From UBA9611 sp965237595 (GTDB lineage: Bacteria > Chloroflexota > Dehalococcoidia > Lucifugimonadales > UBA3495), in contig CBDEFY010000006.1 in the NCBI GenBank assembly GCA_965237595.1, forward strand, positions 248,001-312,000: 64,000 nucleotides of DNA, written 5' to 3'. The position numbers and the translations under genes are program-made. The notes under the pieces were generated by a model. It did no database searches and was not told the origin of the DNA. It was given only the letters and a program-made list of their open reading frames with translations. The stretch's first letter is position 1; each line of letters begins with the position of its first letter. Positions 16,557 through 26,180 of the stretch are shown here, one piece after another.

Positions 16557-17492
16557 ATGATTCAGGCCCAGGGCCTGACCCACTACTACGGTCCTTATCC
16601 TGCGATTCAGGACGTCAATTTCAACGTCAAAAAGGGCGAAATCCTAGGATTTCTAGGCCCCAACGGCGCCGGAAAGACCACGACCATGCGCATCCTCACC
16701 AGCTTCATGCCACCTTCCCGAGGCAAGGTGACGCTGGACGGGTACGACGTGGTGGAACAATCGCTGGACGTCCGCCGCCGGGTGGGGTATCTGCCGGAGA
16801 CCGTGCCCCTATACACCGATATGTCGGTGACCAGTTATCTCAAGTACATGGGAACCCTGCGCGGAATGTCTCCCGGGGTCATCAAGTCGCGCTTGGGCGA
16901 CGTGGTGGACGTTTGCCGGCTGGGCGATTACCACAAGACCCAGATCGGCAAACTCTCCAAGGGGTTCCGCCAGCGGGTTGGCATTGCCCAGGCCATCCTC
17001 CATGAGCCCCAAGTCTTGGTGCTGGACGAGCCGACCATTGGCATCGACCCCATCCAGGTGGTCGAGACCCGCCGGTTGATCCAGGACTTGGGCCGCGACC
17101 AGACCGTGGTGCTCAGCAGCCACATACTCCCCGAAGTAAGCATGATTTGCGACCGGGTCTTAATCATCGATCAAGGGCGCATTGTGGCGGAGGACACCAC
17201 CAAGAACCTGGCGGAAGGCCTGCAAGGGTTGGAACATCTGGAGGTGGAGGTCGGCGGGCCCGCCGCGCAGGTGCTTCAAGTCCTCAAGGCGATAAAGGGC
17301 GTCAGCGAAGTCACCCACGTCAACCACAACGGCCGCCACACCTACACCATCCAGGCCCAATCCGGATTGGATCTGCGGGACGAAGTTTCCCAAGCGGTGA
17401 TCAGCAATGGTTGGAGCCTGCGGGGCCTGCAACTGGTTGGCATGAGTCTGGAAGAGATTTTCCTACGCCTCACCACCCATGAGGAGCTATAG
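16557..17492 (+). CDS. ABC transporter ATP-binding protein (GldA-like)
   Basis: About 311 residues. Walker A is GPNGAGKTTT, the signature region LSKGFRQRVGIAQAIL, Walker B VLVLDEPTIGIDP, and the H-loop SSHIL. A C-terminal ~80-residue domain follows, typical of GldA/CcmA-type exporters. It precedes a permease, a GldG-like auxiliary protein and a DUF4340 protein, the standard Gld-type set found widely in non-gliding bacteria, where the cargo is unknown. The TTG at 16545 is an alternative start in the same frame. Confidence 0.92.
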   Translation: MIQAQGLTHYYGPYPAIQDVNFNVKKGEILGFLGPNGAGKTTTMRILTSFMPPSRGKVTLDGYDVVEQSLDVRRRVGYLPETVPLYTDMSVTSYLKYMGTLRGMSPGVIKSRLGDVVDVCRLGDYHKTQIGKLSKGFRQRVGIAQAILHEPQVLVLDEPTIGIDPIQVVETRRLIQDLGRDQTVVLSSHILPEVSMICDRVLIIDQGRIVAEDTTKNLAEGLQGLEHLEVEVGGPAAQVLQVLKAIKGVSEVTHVNHNGRHTYTIQAQSGLDLRDEVSQAVISNGWSLRGLQLVGMSLEEIFLRLTTHEEL

Positions 17493-17494
17493 GG

Positions 17495-18208
17495 ATGCGG
17501 ACGGCCCAGGCAGTAGCCTGGAAAGAGATTCAGATATACTTTACCAGCCCCACGGCCTACATCGTGGGCCTGATTTTTCTGGCGCTGACCGGGTTCTTCT
17601 TCACCCAGGACCTAGGCAACCCCTTTCCGGAAGCCACTTTAACGCCCTTCTTCGACGGCGCGATTATCGTGTTCGTCCTGCTGGCTCCTACCCTCACCAT
17701 GCGGCTTTTGGCTGAGGAGAGCAAGCTGGGCACCATCGAGCTGCTGTTGACCTCCCCGGTGCGCGACTGGGAGGTCATCATGGGCAAATACGTGGCCAGC
17801 CTGGTGTTCTTCCTGGTGTTGGTGGCCCTGTCGTTCTTCTACGCCATCCTGCTCTTTTCCTACGCCACCCCCGACCCCGGCCCCATCTACGCCGGTTATC
17901 TTGGCCTGATTCTATATGGCTCGGCGGCCTTGGCGATTGGGCTGCTCACCTCCACCATGACCAACAACCAGATAGTGGCTGCCGTGGTCGCCATGGGTAT
18001 CTTGCTGGCCCTTTTCTTCGCCGACCGGGCCATCGGCTCCGTTGGCGGATTCCCCGGCGAGATTATCGGCGAGATGGGCCTGCGCGGTCACTTCGACGAC
18101 TTTGCCCGCGGCGTCATTGACACCAAGAACATCGTCTATTATTTGAGCGTTATCGCTTTCTTCTTGTTCTTGTCCATCCGCGCCTTGGAATCCCGCAGGT
18201 GGCGCTAG
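17495..18208 (+). CDS. ABC-2-type permease (GldF-like)
   Basis: A 237-residue membrane protein with six hydrophobic segments. The pattern of GldF/NosY-type permeases is visible: an N-terminal helix after WKEIQIYFTSPTAYIVG, and the conserved RLLAEESKLGTIELLLTSPVRDWEVIMGKY segment. It starts 2 bases after the ATPase stop and ends 1 base before the next gene, so the subunits are made from one message. A partner of the GldG-like protein in the membrane. Confidence 0.9.
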   Translation: MRTAQAVAWKEIQIYFTSPTAYIVGLIFLALTGFFFTQDLGNPFPEATLTPFFDGAIIVFVLLAPTLTMRLLAEESKLGTIELLLTSPVRDWEVIMGKYVASLVFFLVLVALSFFYAILLFSYATPDPGPIYAGYLGLILYGSAALAIGLLTSTMTNNQIVAAVVAMGILLALFFADRAIGSVGGFPGEIIGEMGLRGHFDDFARGVIDTKNIVYYLSVIAFFLFLSIRALESRRWR

Positions 18209-18209
18209 T

Positions 18210-20153
18210 ATGACCAGTTCTTTGAACCCAGACCCAGGCCACGAGCAAGGCGGGGAGCCGGCGAACCAACGGCCTCGGGACTGGCGCAGACGCCGGCGGT
18301 CGGAGCGCACCACCCCGGAGACGCCAGCCGGGCAATCCGAGGCCCCACAGCCCCAATCTGAAGCCGCAGACGAGGTCCTCTCCCAGCCGCTGATAACACT
18401 TTTCGAGCCGGCCATGAACTGGATCGGCTCCTACAGCGCGCCCATGGTGTTTGCCGGGATTATCGGCCTGGTCACCGGCATCGTTGTGGTCGTCTTCATC
18501 AGTTCCATGCACAAATACGGCATGATTGACATCTACATCGGGGCGACGTTGTTGGGCTTGGTCGGGGCCGTGTTCTTCAGCGACGTCCTGGCCGCCTTTG
18601 TCAGCCGCACCGGCCGCTACGGGTTCAACACCCTGGTCTTGATGGGCGCGTTCACCGGGATTATCGTGGTGGCCAACGTCTTGTCCTTCGAGAACAGCAG
18701 CCGCATGGACTTTACCGCCACCAACCAGTTCAGCTTGGCCAACCGCACCAAAGACGTGCTCAGCAACCTGACCGAGGACGTGCAGGCCACCGCCTTCTAC
18801 AAAGATGTGGATGACCCCAACATCACCGATGCCGATGCCGAGCAGCGCAACGCACGGCGCAACAAGGTGGTGAACACGCTGGAGGAGTTCGACTCCCGGT
18901 CCAGCAAGTTTTCCTTCCGCATAATCGACCCAGACCTACAGCCCGGAGTGGTCAGCAAGTATTTCGGCGCGCGGCCCGCCGGTTTCGTCACCGAGATTGT
19001 GGTAGTGGAAGCCACGGATAGCGGGCGTTTCGACGCGCTGCGACCCACCGACGCCGACTACACCAAACTGGAGCAGGACTTGGTCACCAGCACCCTGGTG
19101 GCCACGGGCAGCGAGAAGAAGCAGGTTTACTTCCTCTCCGGCCACGGAGAGCGCAATATTGACGGAGAGACGACCGATGGCTACGCAGCGGTGCGTGAGG
19201 GCCTGGAGAGCGACAACTATCAGGTGCAAGAACTAATCTGGAGGTCCACTGACGTCGATGTGGAAGTGCCCTCCGACGCTGCCTTGGTGGTGATTGCCGG
19301 GCCGTCATCCAGTCTGCCGGAGGCCCATGAGGCGGCCCTAGATCGGTACCTGGAGGGCGTCATATTAGTCAAAAACGCCCCGGAGGAGCTCCTCGATCCG
19401 GAACTAGAGCTTGACCCATTAGCCGAGATTGCCAGAAGGGAGCACGGCCGGATGATCTTCCTGGCCGAACCCGACACACCTATGTCCTTCCGGAAATTCT
19501 TCGCCGATTGGGGCGTGCTGGTCTCCACCGGGTATATCCGGGACGTGGGAAGTTCGGTGCCGGGACTGCCCCACACCCTGAGCCTGCAGAGTTTCAACCC
19601 TAATGCGCCTTTGGAAATTACCCTGCCCAAGGGCGAGCGGCTACAAAGCGTGTTCATGCCGGGAGCAACCGCCATCGACCTGCTTCCGCACGAATTGGTC
19701 ATCGTTGTTTTGCCTCTTGTGGCAACGACCGCCAACAGCTTTCTGATTGCCGAGCCCGACCGCACTGAGCCCATCACCGATGCCGGCGCCGAATCGGACC
19801 GGTCCGGCCCCTTTTTCCCCGCACTCCTGATACGCTCGGTGGGACAGGTGGGCTCCCAACCGCCGGCTTCCACCCCGGAACCGTCTGAGATCTCCGACAT
19901 CATTGTTTTCGGCGATTCCGACTTTCTGTCCAACAGCTCTTATAATCAAGGCGGCGGGTCCGACCTGTTCTTGAATTCGGCCAACTTCCTAGTCGGCGAC
20001 TTCTCTCTGGTGTCCATCCGCCCCAAGGACATCGCCTTTCGCGAGTTCAACTTGGACGCCAATGAGTACGACTTCGTCCGGTTCTCGTCCTGGTTGTTCC
20101 TGCCGGGTATCATGGGACTGATGGCCGCCTTAGTCTGGTGGGTGCGTCGGTAA
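18210..20153 (+). CDS. GldG-like ABC auxiliary protein
   Basis: A 647-residue protein. It starts with a charged, Pro-rich cytoplasmic stretch, then three to four hydrophobic segments (residues ~70-165), then a large extracytoplasmic region with the GldG/ABC_transp_aux fold signature KKQVYFLSGHGERNIDG and VVIAGPSSSLPEAHEAALDRYLEGV. A single C-terminal membrane anchor (WLFLPGIMGLMAALVWWVRR) ends it. In this transporter class the protein forms a complex with the permease; its exact role is not settled. The extra N-terminal membrane block is longer than in most GldG. Confidence 0.85.
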   Translation: MTSSLNPDPGHEQGGEPANQRPRDWRRRRRSERTTPETPAGQSEAPQPQSEAADEVLSQPLITLFEPAMNWIGSYSAPMVFAGIIGLVTGIVVVVFISSMHKYGMIDIYIGATLLGLVGAVFFSDVLAAFVSRTGRYGFNTLVLMGAFTGIIVVANVLSFENSSRMDFTATNQFSLANRTKDVLSNLTEDVQATAFYKDVDDPNITDADAEQRNARRNKVVNTLEEFDSRSSKFSFRIIDPDLQPGVVSKYFGARPAGFVTEIVVVEATDSGRFDALRPTDADYTKLEQDLVTSTLVATGSEKKQVYFLSGHGERNIDGETTDGYAAVREGLESDNYQVQELIWRSTDVDVEVPSDAALVVIAGPSSSLPEAHEAALDRYLEGVILVKNAPEELLDPELELDPLAEIARREHGRMIFLAEPDTPMSFRKFFADWGVLVSTGYIRDVGSSVPGLPHTLSLQSFNPNAPLEITLPKGERLQSVFMPGATAIDLLPHELVIVVLPLVATTANSFLIAEPDRTEPITDAGAESDRSGPFFPALLIRSVGQVGSQPPASTPEPSEISDIIVFGDSDFLSNSSYNQGGGSDLFLNSANFLVGDFSLVSIRPKDIAFREFNLDANEYDFVRFSSWLFLPGIMGLMAALVWWVRR

Positions 20154-20223
20154 ACCCTGAGATGGAACGAGACGCCCCCACAATCGGGCCCTGCCAGGCC
20201 CACTCTCTCCACAGGTCCAAAAC

Positions 20224-21222
20224 ATGAATCTGCGACTCTCAATCCTATTGGTGGTGGTGCTGATTATCTTCGGCGGCACCTTCTTGGTCCTCAGGTTCAC
20301 CGACTCCAATGAACGGGACGATTCCAGACCGTGGTTGTACCGAATCGACGACGGCAGCCTCGTCAAATTTGAAGTGGTGTACCAGGGGGAAGCGGTCAAC
20401 TACTTCCGGAACCCGGCCAGCTTCGACTGGTACATAGAAGGTAGCCCGGAAGGAAACCCGGACATCCCAGTGTTCCAGCAGCGGTGGGGCGGCACCCCAT
20501 TGCTGCTCAGCGGGCCCGAGGTGACCCGGCCGCTGTCGGAGACCATAGTCGATCCCGCCGGGTTCGGACTGGAACCGCCGGAGACCTCGGTTAGGGTCAT
20601 CGACCGGGCCGGCAACGAGTTGGAATTCCATCTGGGCATCCCCACTCCAGACAACTTGAACCAATACGCCCGCCTGGTGGGCGACGACACACTGTTCACG
20701 GTGCCCATCGAGTGGGCTCAAGTTGTGAACCGTCTGGCCATCGATCCTCCGGTGGGGCGCCTCTACGACATCGACCCGCGGACTGCGTTATTGGTGCGGA
20801 TCTTCCGGGGAGATGGCAACACCGAGTATGTCATCGAAGACCTCACCGGGAGGTGGTTCCTCAATGATGAGAACCCGAAGCCCGTGGACCCCGGCGCTTG
20901 GGCCGAGTCTCTGTCGATGTTGAGCAACCCCAGGATGGACCAAATCATCGCCCACAACATCGACGACCCTGCCCTTTACGGATTGGAGCCTCCGGATACC
21001 GCCGTCGTAATCATAAGGGAGGGTGGACAACCGGGTATAGAGTTCCACATCGGCGACCTAACGCCCGATGGAACCCACCGTTATGTTTCGGTGATAGCGG
21101 GCGGCACCCAGAGCGAGGACACCAAACTTTACGGGGTGCTCACGTCCCGCATCGACTCAATCATCGCCTTGGCCACCGACCCGGTGTTGGAGGAAGAGAC
21201 GAGCACCGCACCCCAAAGCTGA
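20224..21222 (+). CDS. DUF4340-domain membrane-anchored protein
   Basis: A 332-residue protein with one N-terminal membrane helix (LSILLVVVLIIFGGTFLVL) and two related extracytoplasmic halves. Each half contains a 'P..YGL.PP...V.I....G....FHIG..TPDG..RY' pattern (GLEPPETSVRVIDRAG...FHLGIPTPDN and GLEPPDTAVVIIREGG...FHIGDLTPDG). This repeat pattern is that of DUF4340, which regularly closes Gld-type ABC operons. It lies 70 bases after the GldG-like gene. Confidence 0.85.
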   Translation: MNLRLSILLVVVLIIFGGTFLVLRFTDSNERDDSRPWLYRIDDGSLVKFEVVYQGEAVNYFRNPASFDWYIEGSPEGNPDIPVFQQRWGGTPLLLSGPEVTRPLSETIVDPAGFGLEPPETSVRVIDRAGNELEFHLGIPTPDNLNQYARLVGDDTLFTVPIEWAQVVNRLAIDPPVGRLYDIDPRTALLVRIFRGDGNTEYVIEDLTGRWFLNDENPKPVDPGAWAESLSMLSNPRMDQIIAHNIDDPALYGLEPPDTAVVIIREGGQPGIEFHIGDLTPDGTHRYVSVIAGGTQSEDTKLYGVLTSRIDSIIALATDPVLEEETSTAPQS

Positions 21223-21271
21223 TACCGGGGCCATCAGCCGGAGCCAATAGCCAAAGCCCCTGGGAGAATAT

Positions 21272-22507
21272 TTGAAAGCAGAGATCATGGGAATCGGCAC
21301 CGAGCTATTGATGGGGGAGTTGACCGACACCAACTCCTCTTGGATCGCCAGACGGTTGCCCCCCTTGGGCATACAACTGCAATGGGTCTCCATCATCGGT
21401 GACGACCTCTCCAATTTGACCGAGGCCATCAAGCGGGGGATGCAGCGCTCGGACATCATCTTCACCACTGGCGGCCTGGGCCCGACGCAGGACGACCTGA
21501 CCAGGGAAGCCGTGGCCGCGGCGTTGGGCGAGACTCCCACTCTTCAGCAGGAGGTGGTGGACGGCCTGGAGCGGTACTTTGCCGCCCGTGGCGCCCCCAT
21601 GCCCCGTCACAACATCAAGCAGGCCCATCTGATTCCCTCGGCCCGGTTCGTGCCCAACCGAAACGGCACCGCCCCCGGTTGGTGGGCGGAGCGGGACGGC
21701 AGGGTAATAATCTGCATGCCCGGCCCTCCGGCCGAGAACCGCTCCATGTGGGAAGAGCAGATTGAGCCCCAACTGGCCGAGTTGATTGAAGATGAAGTTA
21801 CCATCACCCGCAACATCAAGATCATGGGGATGTCCGAGGGCGCCGTGGATGAGGTGATTTCGGAGTTCTTCGGCATCGAGAACCCCTACCTGGGCATCTA
21901 CTCCAAGGCCGACGGCATCCATCTGCGGGTCATCGCCAGGGCCAGGGACAGTGAAGCCGCCCGGGCCATGATCGTGCCCGTGGAAAAGGCCATTCATGAC
22001 CGGTTGGGCGAGTACGTTTGGGGCTACGACGATGACACCCCAGAGCAGGTGGCGGGCAAGTCCCTTCTTGAAAGGGGACTGAGCCTGGCCGTCATGGAGA
22101 TGTGCACCGGCGGCGCCCTGACCAATTGCATCACCGAGGCCCCGGAAAGCTTGAGCTACTTCAGGGGCGGCGGCACGGTGGCCTACGACAGCGCTGCCCT
22201 GAGCGCCAGCGGTGTCCCCGCCGAGGTGATGGAACAACACGGGGTGGTGAGCCAGCAAACGGCCAATGCCATGGCCGAGACGGCCCGCCGCAACCTGAAC
22301 GCTGACCTGGGGATTGGAGTGACCGGTGTGCCCGGCCCTGGCGAATTCGAGGGGAAGCCCTTGGGGCTCGCCTACATCTCAGTCACCAACGGCAAACAGA
22401 CCCGCGAGATGGAGATGCGCCTGCCACCCCGGCGGGCGACCATCAAGCGCCGCGTCCCAAACCAAGCGTTGATAGAACTGCGCTGTTTGGTGGAAGAAAT
22501 CAGCTAG
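21272..22507 (+). CDS. cinA: CinA-like protein with an eroded C-terminal amidase domain
   Basis: A 411-residue CinA: an N-terminal MoeA/COG1058 domain (IMGIGTELLMGELTDTNS, TTGGLGPTQDDLT), which in characterised CinA proteins has ADP-ribose pyrophosphatase activity, then the C-terminal PncC domain that deamidates NMN. The PncC serine motif, normally ESCTGG, reads EMCTGG, and the Tyr-x5-Lys loop reads AYDSAALS, so Ser and Lys appear lost. The TTG start follows a GGGAGA site by 5 bases. NAD-recycling activity of this copy is therefore doubtful. Confidence 0.88.
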   Translation: MKAEIMGIGTELLMGELTDTNSSWIARRLPPLGIQLQWVSIIGDDLSNLTEAIKRGMQRSDIIFTTGGLGPTQDDLTREAVAAALGETPTLQQEVVDGLERYFAARGAPMPRHNIKQAHLIPSARFVPNRNGTAPGWWAERDGRVIICMPGPPAENRSMWEEQIEPQLAELIEDEVTITRNIKIMGMSEGAVDEVISEFFGIENPYLGIYSKADGIHLRVIARARDSEAARAMIVPVEKAIHDRLGEYVWGYDDDTPEQVAGKSLLERGLSLAVMEMCTGGALTNCITEAPESLSYFRGGGTVAYDSAALSASGVPAEVMEQHGVVSQQTANAMAETARRNLNADLGIGVTGVPGPGEFEGKPLGLAYISVTNGKQTREMEMRLPPRRATIKRRVPNQALIELRCLVEEIS

Positions 22508-22811
22508 GGACGTAGTGCGCTGATTCGCGACCGATTTTTGAGAACCTGATTCAGCACGTAGGGGCGGGTTTGTAGAGCCTGTCTCAACGAACCCTTGCTA
22601 GGAGATGACTCAGGCAAAATAAACATGAGTCATCCCAGAGTTTGACTCGTGAGAACATTCTGTGGCACTCACCCCGTCGAAGGCGGCGCTGCCCATGTTC
22701 AATGGCAGACCGCCGCCCACGTGCTTTCAGTACTTTGGATTCTATATTTCGTCTCTGGCATCCATCCAAAAAATCCGGGATGACTCATGGTTTAATCGTT
22801 AGCTGGGCCGT
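22508..22811. other. 304-base gap with a dispersed repeat
   Basis: No plausible gene. About 22664-22790 matches, in reverse orientation, the segment at 63215-63330 (see that entry). The remaining part has a partial second copy of the 'atgagtcatccc' end near 22626, suggesting a short element with repeated ends. Confidence 0.6.
22664..22790 (-). repeat. Dispersed ~120-base repeat, copy A
   Basis: Read on the minus strand it shares GGATGGATGCCAGAGA, then CTGAAAGCACGTGGGCGGCG, GTCTGCC and GGGCAGCGCCGCCTTCG in order with 63215-63330, with small insertions. The middle can fold (GGCGGCG...CGCCGCC). The ends carry GTCATCCC on one side and GGGTGAGTG on the other. Confidence 0.8.
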
Positions 22812-25800
22812 CTAGCGCAGGGTGGTGAGCTGCCGGTACAGCATGGGCAGCCGTTCCGGCAGGGACCAGATGTCGCTCAACACCTCATAGCCCATGGCGC
22901 CGCACATGCTCTTCAGGTAATCGTGGCCCCCCTTGTCCACCGTGAGACAGAACGGGATAATCTCCTTGTGGCGAGCCTCCACCAGCGCCATATGGGTGTC
23001 GTGGACAGCGTATTCCTTCTCCACTCCCTCACGGCTGTAGCCCCGGTCCTGGGGCCGGCCGTCGCTGATCAGGAACATAATCTTGGTCTTGGCGTCCTGG
23101 TTCTCCAGCTTGGTGATGGCGTGGCGGATGGCGGCGCCCATGCGGGTCGCGTGCAGCGGAGTAATCTTATCTATCCGCCGCATGATTTTGTCGCCAAAGT
23201 TTTCGTTGATGTCTTTGATGACGTAGAACTCCACGTTCTCTCGGCCGTAGCCGGAGAAGCCGTAGATTCCATAGGTGTCGCCGATGGACTCAAGGGCGTT
23301 GATTAACAGCGCTGTGCCCTCTTTCTCTAGGTCTATGATCCGCTTGTAGTTGCGGCGCACCAGCCCTTCCCGGCGGCGGCGCAGCCACACCATGTACTCC
23401 ACCGGGTCGTCAGGAGCATCACGGTCGTCCACCATCTGGCGGCCTTCGTCGATGGCCTCGGCGGTGGAGGCGCTCATGTCCAAGAGGAAGACCACAGCCA
23501 CTTCTCGCCGGTTCCGGTTCCGGTGCCAATAAATCTTGTCATCGGGCGGAACGCCCATCTTCAAGTCGGCCCAGGCTTCTAGGGCCGCGTTCAAGTCGAT
23601 GTCCTCACCGTCCACCAGCCGGTAGACCTTGCGCATGCTCTCCGGCATGATCAGTTCGAACTGGCGGCGGATGTGCTGGGACAGCGACGTATAGGTCTTG
23701 AGCGAATCCTGATAGAAGTTGACGTCGCCCTCTTCCACCGTTTTCTCTTTGACGATGCACCAGCGGGGCTTGTAGTCGTTGGCGCGGAAGTCCCATTCGT
23801 CGTACACGTAGGTCTCGGGCTCCCGGGCCTCAAGTTCGCCGCCTTGGTCATCCTCGTGCAACAGCGGCCCGTAACCCTCTCCGGGTTGGGAATTGGGCGG
23901 CGGGGCGCCGATTTCCTTCATGAGGTTCTGGGCGAACATGCTCATGTTGCTGTTCACTTCGCCCTGTTCGGCGTCCAACTCCAATTCGGAGCTTTCCTGG
24001 AGTAGTTGCTCCAGCATCTCCTGGGTCATGGGCTGGGCATCGCCCTGTTCGCCGCTGTCAGCCTGCAGTTTGGTCATTAGCTGGACCATCTCGGGCTTGA
24101 AGTCGCCCCGGTAGTCCACCGGGTCGGGAGACTCGTAGGACTCTCCATCACCACCGTCGGAAGAGGCGTCCATGCCGGCCTGTAGTTGGTCGACCAGGGA
24201 TTGAAAGTCCTCTTCAGAGAATTCGCCCGATTCTTCCAGGTCCTGTTCTTCGAACTGGTCTTCTTCTTCCTGTTGGTTGGGGATACGGGAAATGATTTCG
24301 TAGGCCCTGAGCGTGGCCTCCGCGGTGTCTTCCACGTCGGCTTCGGCGGTGCGGAGCTGATGAAGGATGCTGGAGAGCATCTCAGCGGCTTCTTTGTACT
24401 CCTTGACCACGGGCAGGTCTTGGAAACTATCCAAGCTCATGTGAATCAGAAGCTCCACCATGCCCTGTTGCAGCGGGACCTCCTCGATGTTGGGCCGTTT
24501 TGCCAGGGACTCGGACTGGACACGGGACGCCGCTGACCGGATGCCCGGGTATTCCACCTTGATCCGGTAATCCAGGCGGCAGTCCTCCAAAACCGTGAAG
24601 ATGTCAAAGGCCAAACGGCCGTTCTCGAAGATCTCCAAGAACCGGCCGATGTCGGTAAAGGTCCGCATGCTTCCCGCGTCATTCGGGTCGGTGAATCCTG
24701 GCGACATATCGACGTCGCCCTCTGCTCCCGAGGCCAAGAGTTGCGCAGCCAATTCGTAGGCTTCCTGGGCTGCCGCTCTCTCCTCCTCTTTGCGCTTGAG
24801 CATCTGCTGTTCCATCTCATGGCGGCGGTCTTCAAATTGGGTGGCCGGTATCTCAAAGTCGTACCTGAAACTGCCGAATTCCAAGTGGGCCACCTGGTGG
24901 GTGGAAACCACCTTGAACCAGGAGAAGTTGTCCTGCTTGTTGTGGTAGTGGTCTACCACCGGGGGCAGGAAGACCTTGGTACCGTCGGTTGATGCCGAGT
25001 CCTCGTCCACCCAGCCGATGTTCCGTCGCACCAGTTCTTGGGTGTCGAAAATCTCTAGACCGACCCCTGACAGGGCCTGGCAATACAGGCGGAGGATACC
25101 CTTCACCCGGTCCAACTCCAGACTTGAAGACAGAGTCTCCAGCATCGACTCCGAGGTGTTGGACTCTATCTTGAAGAAAGCGATGCCGCTTTCCGGGTTG
25201 TCTTGCAGCAGATGCGCCCCGTGCTGGAACCAGGTGTCCAACTGGTTGACCGTAATGCGGTTCAGTACGTCGTCCAGGCCCCGCAAGAAAGGCGGAACGG
25301 CATCGGGGTTAATCACCACTAGGGCGTCGCAGAGGTCTAGGATGTAGCCCTGGGACCCTTGGGGCACCTTGCTCAATGCCTGGGTGCCATCGGACAGGAA
25401 CCGGGAGGTGTCCCGGAGGCCGACCTTGGCCAGGCGTTCGCCCAGCTTGAGGAACCGGCCGGTCTGGCTTTCGTCAACCAGTTGCAGCGCCCGCGGCACC
25501 ATTTCCAAGCAGGTCTTGACCTCCCGCCAACTGGTGTCGATCAAGGCGCGGGCCATGGCCAAGAAGGGCTCCCGTTCCCGGCCCATGCCGGGGAGGACGT
25601 CCCGTCCCAAGACCAGGCACTCGCCAGCCACATCGTAGGACTTGTAGGAAAGCGCCTCGATGAGGGACGCGAAGACTTCCACGTCCCAGAAGGGTAGGTT
25701 CCGGACCAATTCCGGGCTGACCTCGAAGAACTTGGCGGCCAGGGTGCTGGACTTCCAAGTACCCTTGTAAAGACTGCGTCCCAAGCCCGCCCAGCGGGGG

Positions 25801-26180
25801 ATGTACTGGGGCCGCAGGTTGGGCACTATGGAAACGCTGGATTTGAAGAAGGCCACCGCCAGGGTGGGCGAGTCTTGGGCCAGGTAGGTGCCGCATCGGG
25901 CCCATTGCATGAACGACGGGAAAGACAGGAACTTGGAGACCGCTGGGCTGGCCCGGTAATACTCGATGGCCGATTCCCAGGAACGCACCGTCTGCGTGCC
26001 GATGGTAAGGCCCTCTTTGGCCCAGAGCCCAATCTCCTCTTCGCCAAAGGATTCTTTTACCGTCTCGTTGGCCGAGTGATAGGCCTCTAGCACTGCCGGG
26101 GGCAGTTTCGCCAGTTCGCTCTCTATCTCGGGAATAGGACCACTAGTCAACTTGGCGTCCCTCGCTTTCCAGTCCGTCAT
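22812..26180 (-). CDS. Large VWA-domain protein, NorD/CbbO-like
   Basis: A 1122-residue protein. The N-terminal ~420 residues look like helical repeats. A central block has FSWFKVVSTHQVAHLEFGSF, typical of NorD/CbbO proteins, followed by a long acidic linker (residues ~620-760). The C-terminal VWA domain has a MIDAS motif DMSAS near residue 900, the Thr region PLHATRMGAAIRHA and LISDGRPQDRGYS. NorD/CbbO-type proteins act with MoxR ATPases (NorQ/CbbQ) to remodel or insert metal into target enzymes. It overlaps the Nudix gene by 38 bases. Much longer than typical NorD (~640); target unknown. Confidence 0.88.
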   Translation of the reverse strand: MTDWKARDAKLTSGPIPEIESELAKLPPAVLEAYHSANETVKESFGEEEIGLWAKEGLTIGTQTVRSWESAIEYYRASPAVSKFLSFPSFMQWARCGTYLAQDSPTLAVAFFKSSVSIVPNLRPQYIPRWAGLGRSLYKGTWKSSTLAAKFFEVSPELVRNLPFWDVEVFASLIEALSYKSYDVAGECLVLGRDVLPGMGREREPFLAMARALIDTSWREVKTCLEMVPRALQLVDESQTGRFLKLGERLAKVGLRDTSRFLSDGTQALSKVPQGSQGYILDLCDALVVINPDAVPPFLRGLDDVLNRITVNQLDTWFQHGAHLLQDNPESGIAFFKIESNTSESMLETLSSSLELDRVKGILRLYCQALSGVGLEIFDTQELVRRNIGWVDEDSASTDGTKVFLPPVVDHYHNKQDNFSWFKVVSTHQVAHLEFGSFRYDFEIPATQFEDRRHEMEQQMLKRKEEERAAAQEAYELAAQLLASGAEGDVDMSPGFTDPNDAGSMRTFTDIGRFLEIFENGRLAFDIFTVLEDCRLDYRIKVEYPGIRSAASRVQSESLAKRPNIEEVPLQQGMVELLIHMSLDSFQDLPVVKEYKEAAEMLSSILHQLRTAEADVEDTAEATLRAYEIISRIPNQQEEEDQFEEQDLEESGEFSEEDFQSLVDQLQAGMDASSDGGDGESYESPDPVDYRGDFKPEMVQLMTKLQADSGEQGDAQPMTQEMLEQLLQESSELELDAEQGEVNSNMSMFAQNLMKEIGAPPPNSQPGEGYGPLLHEDDQGGELEAREPETYVYDEWDFRANDYKPRWCIVKEKTVEEGDVNFYQDSLKTYTSLSQHIRRQFELIMPESMRKVYRLVDGEDIDLNAALEAWADLKMGVPPDDKIYWHRNRNRREVAVVFLLDMSASTAEAIDEGRQMVDDRDAPDDPVEYMVWLRRRREGLVRRNYKRIIDLEKEGTALLINALESIGDTYGIYGFSGYGRENVEFYVIKDINENFGDKIMRRIDKITPLHATRMGAAIRHAITKLENQDAKTKIMFLISDGRPQDRGYSREGVEKEYAVHDTHMALVEARHKEIIPFCLTVDKGGHDYLKSMCGAMGYEVLSDIWSLPERLPMLYRQLTTLR

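Noticed and set aside
16557..21222. Gliding motility system
   Set aside because: Gld-type ABC genes occur widely without gliding; no other gld/spr genes are present.
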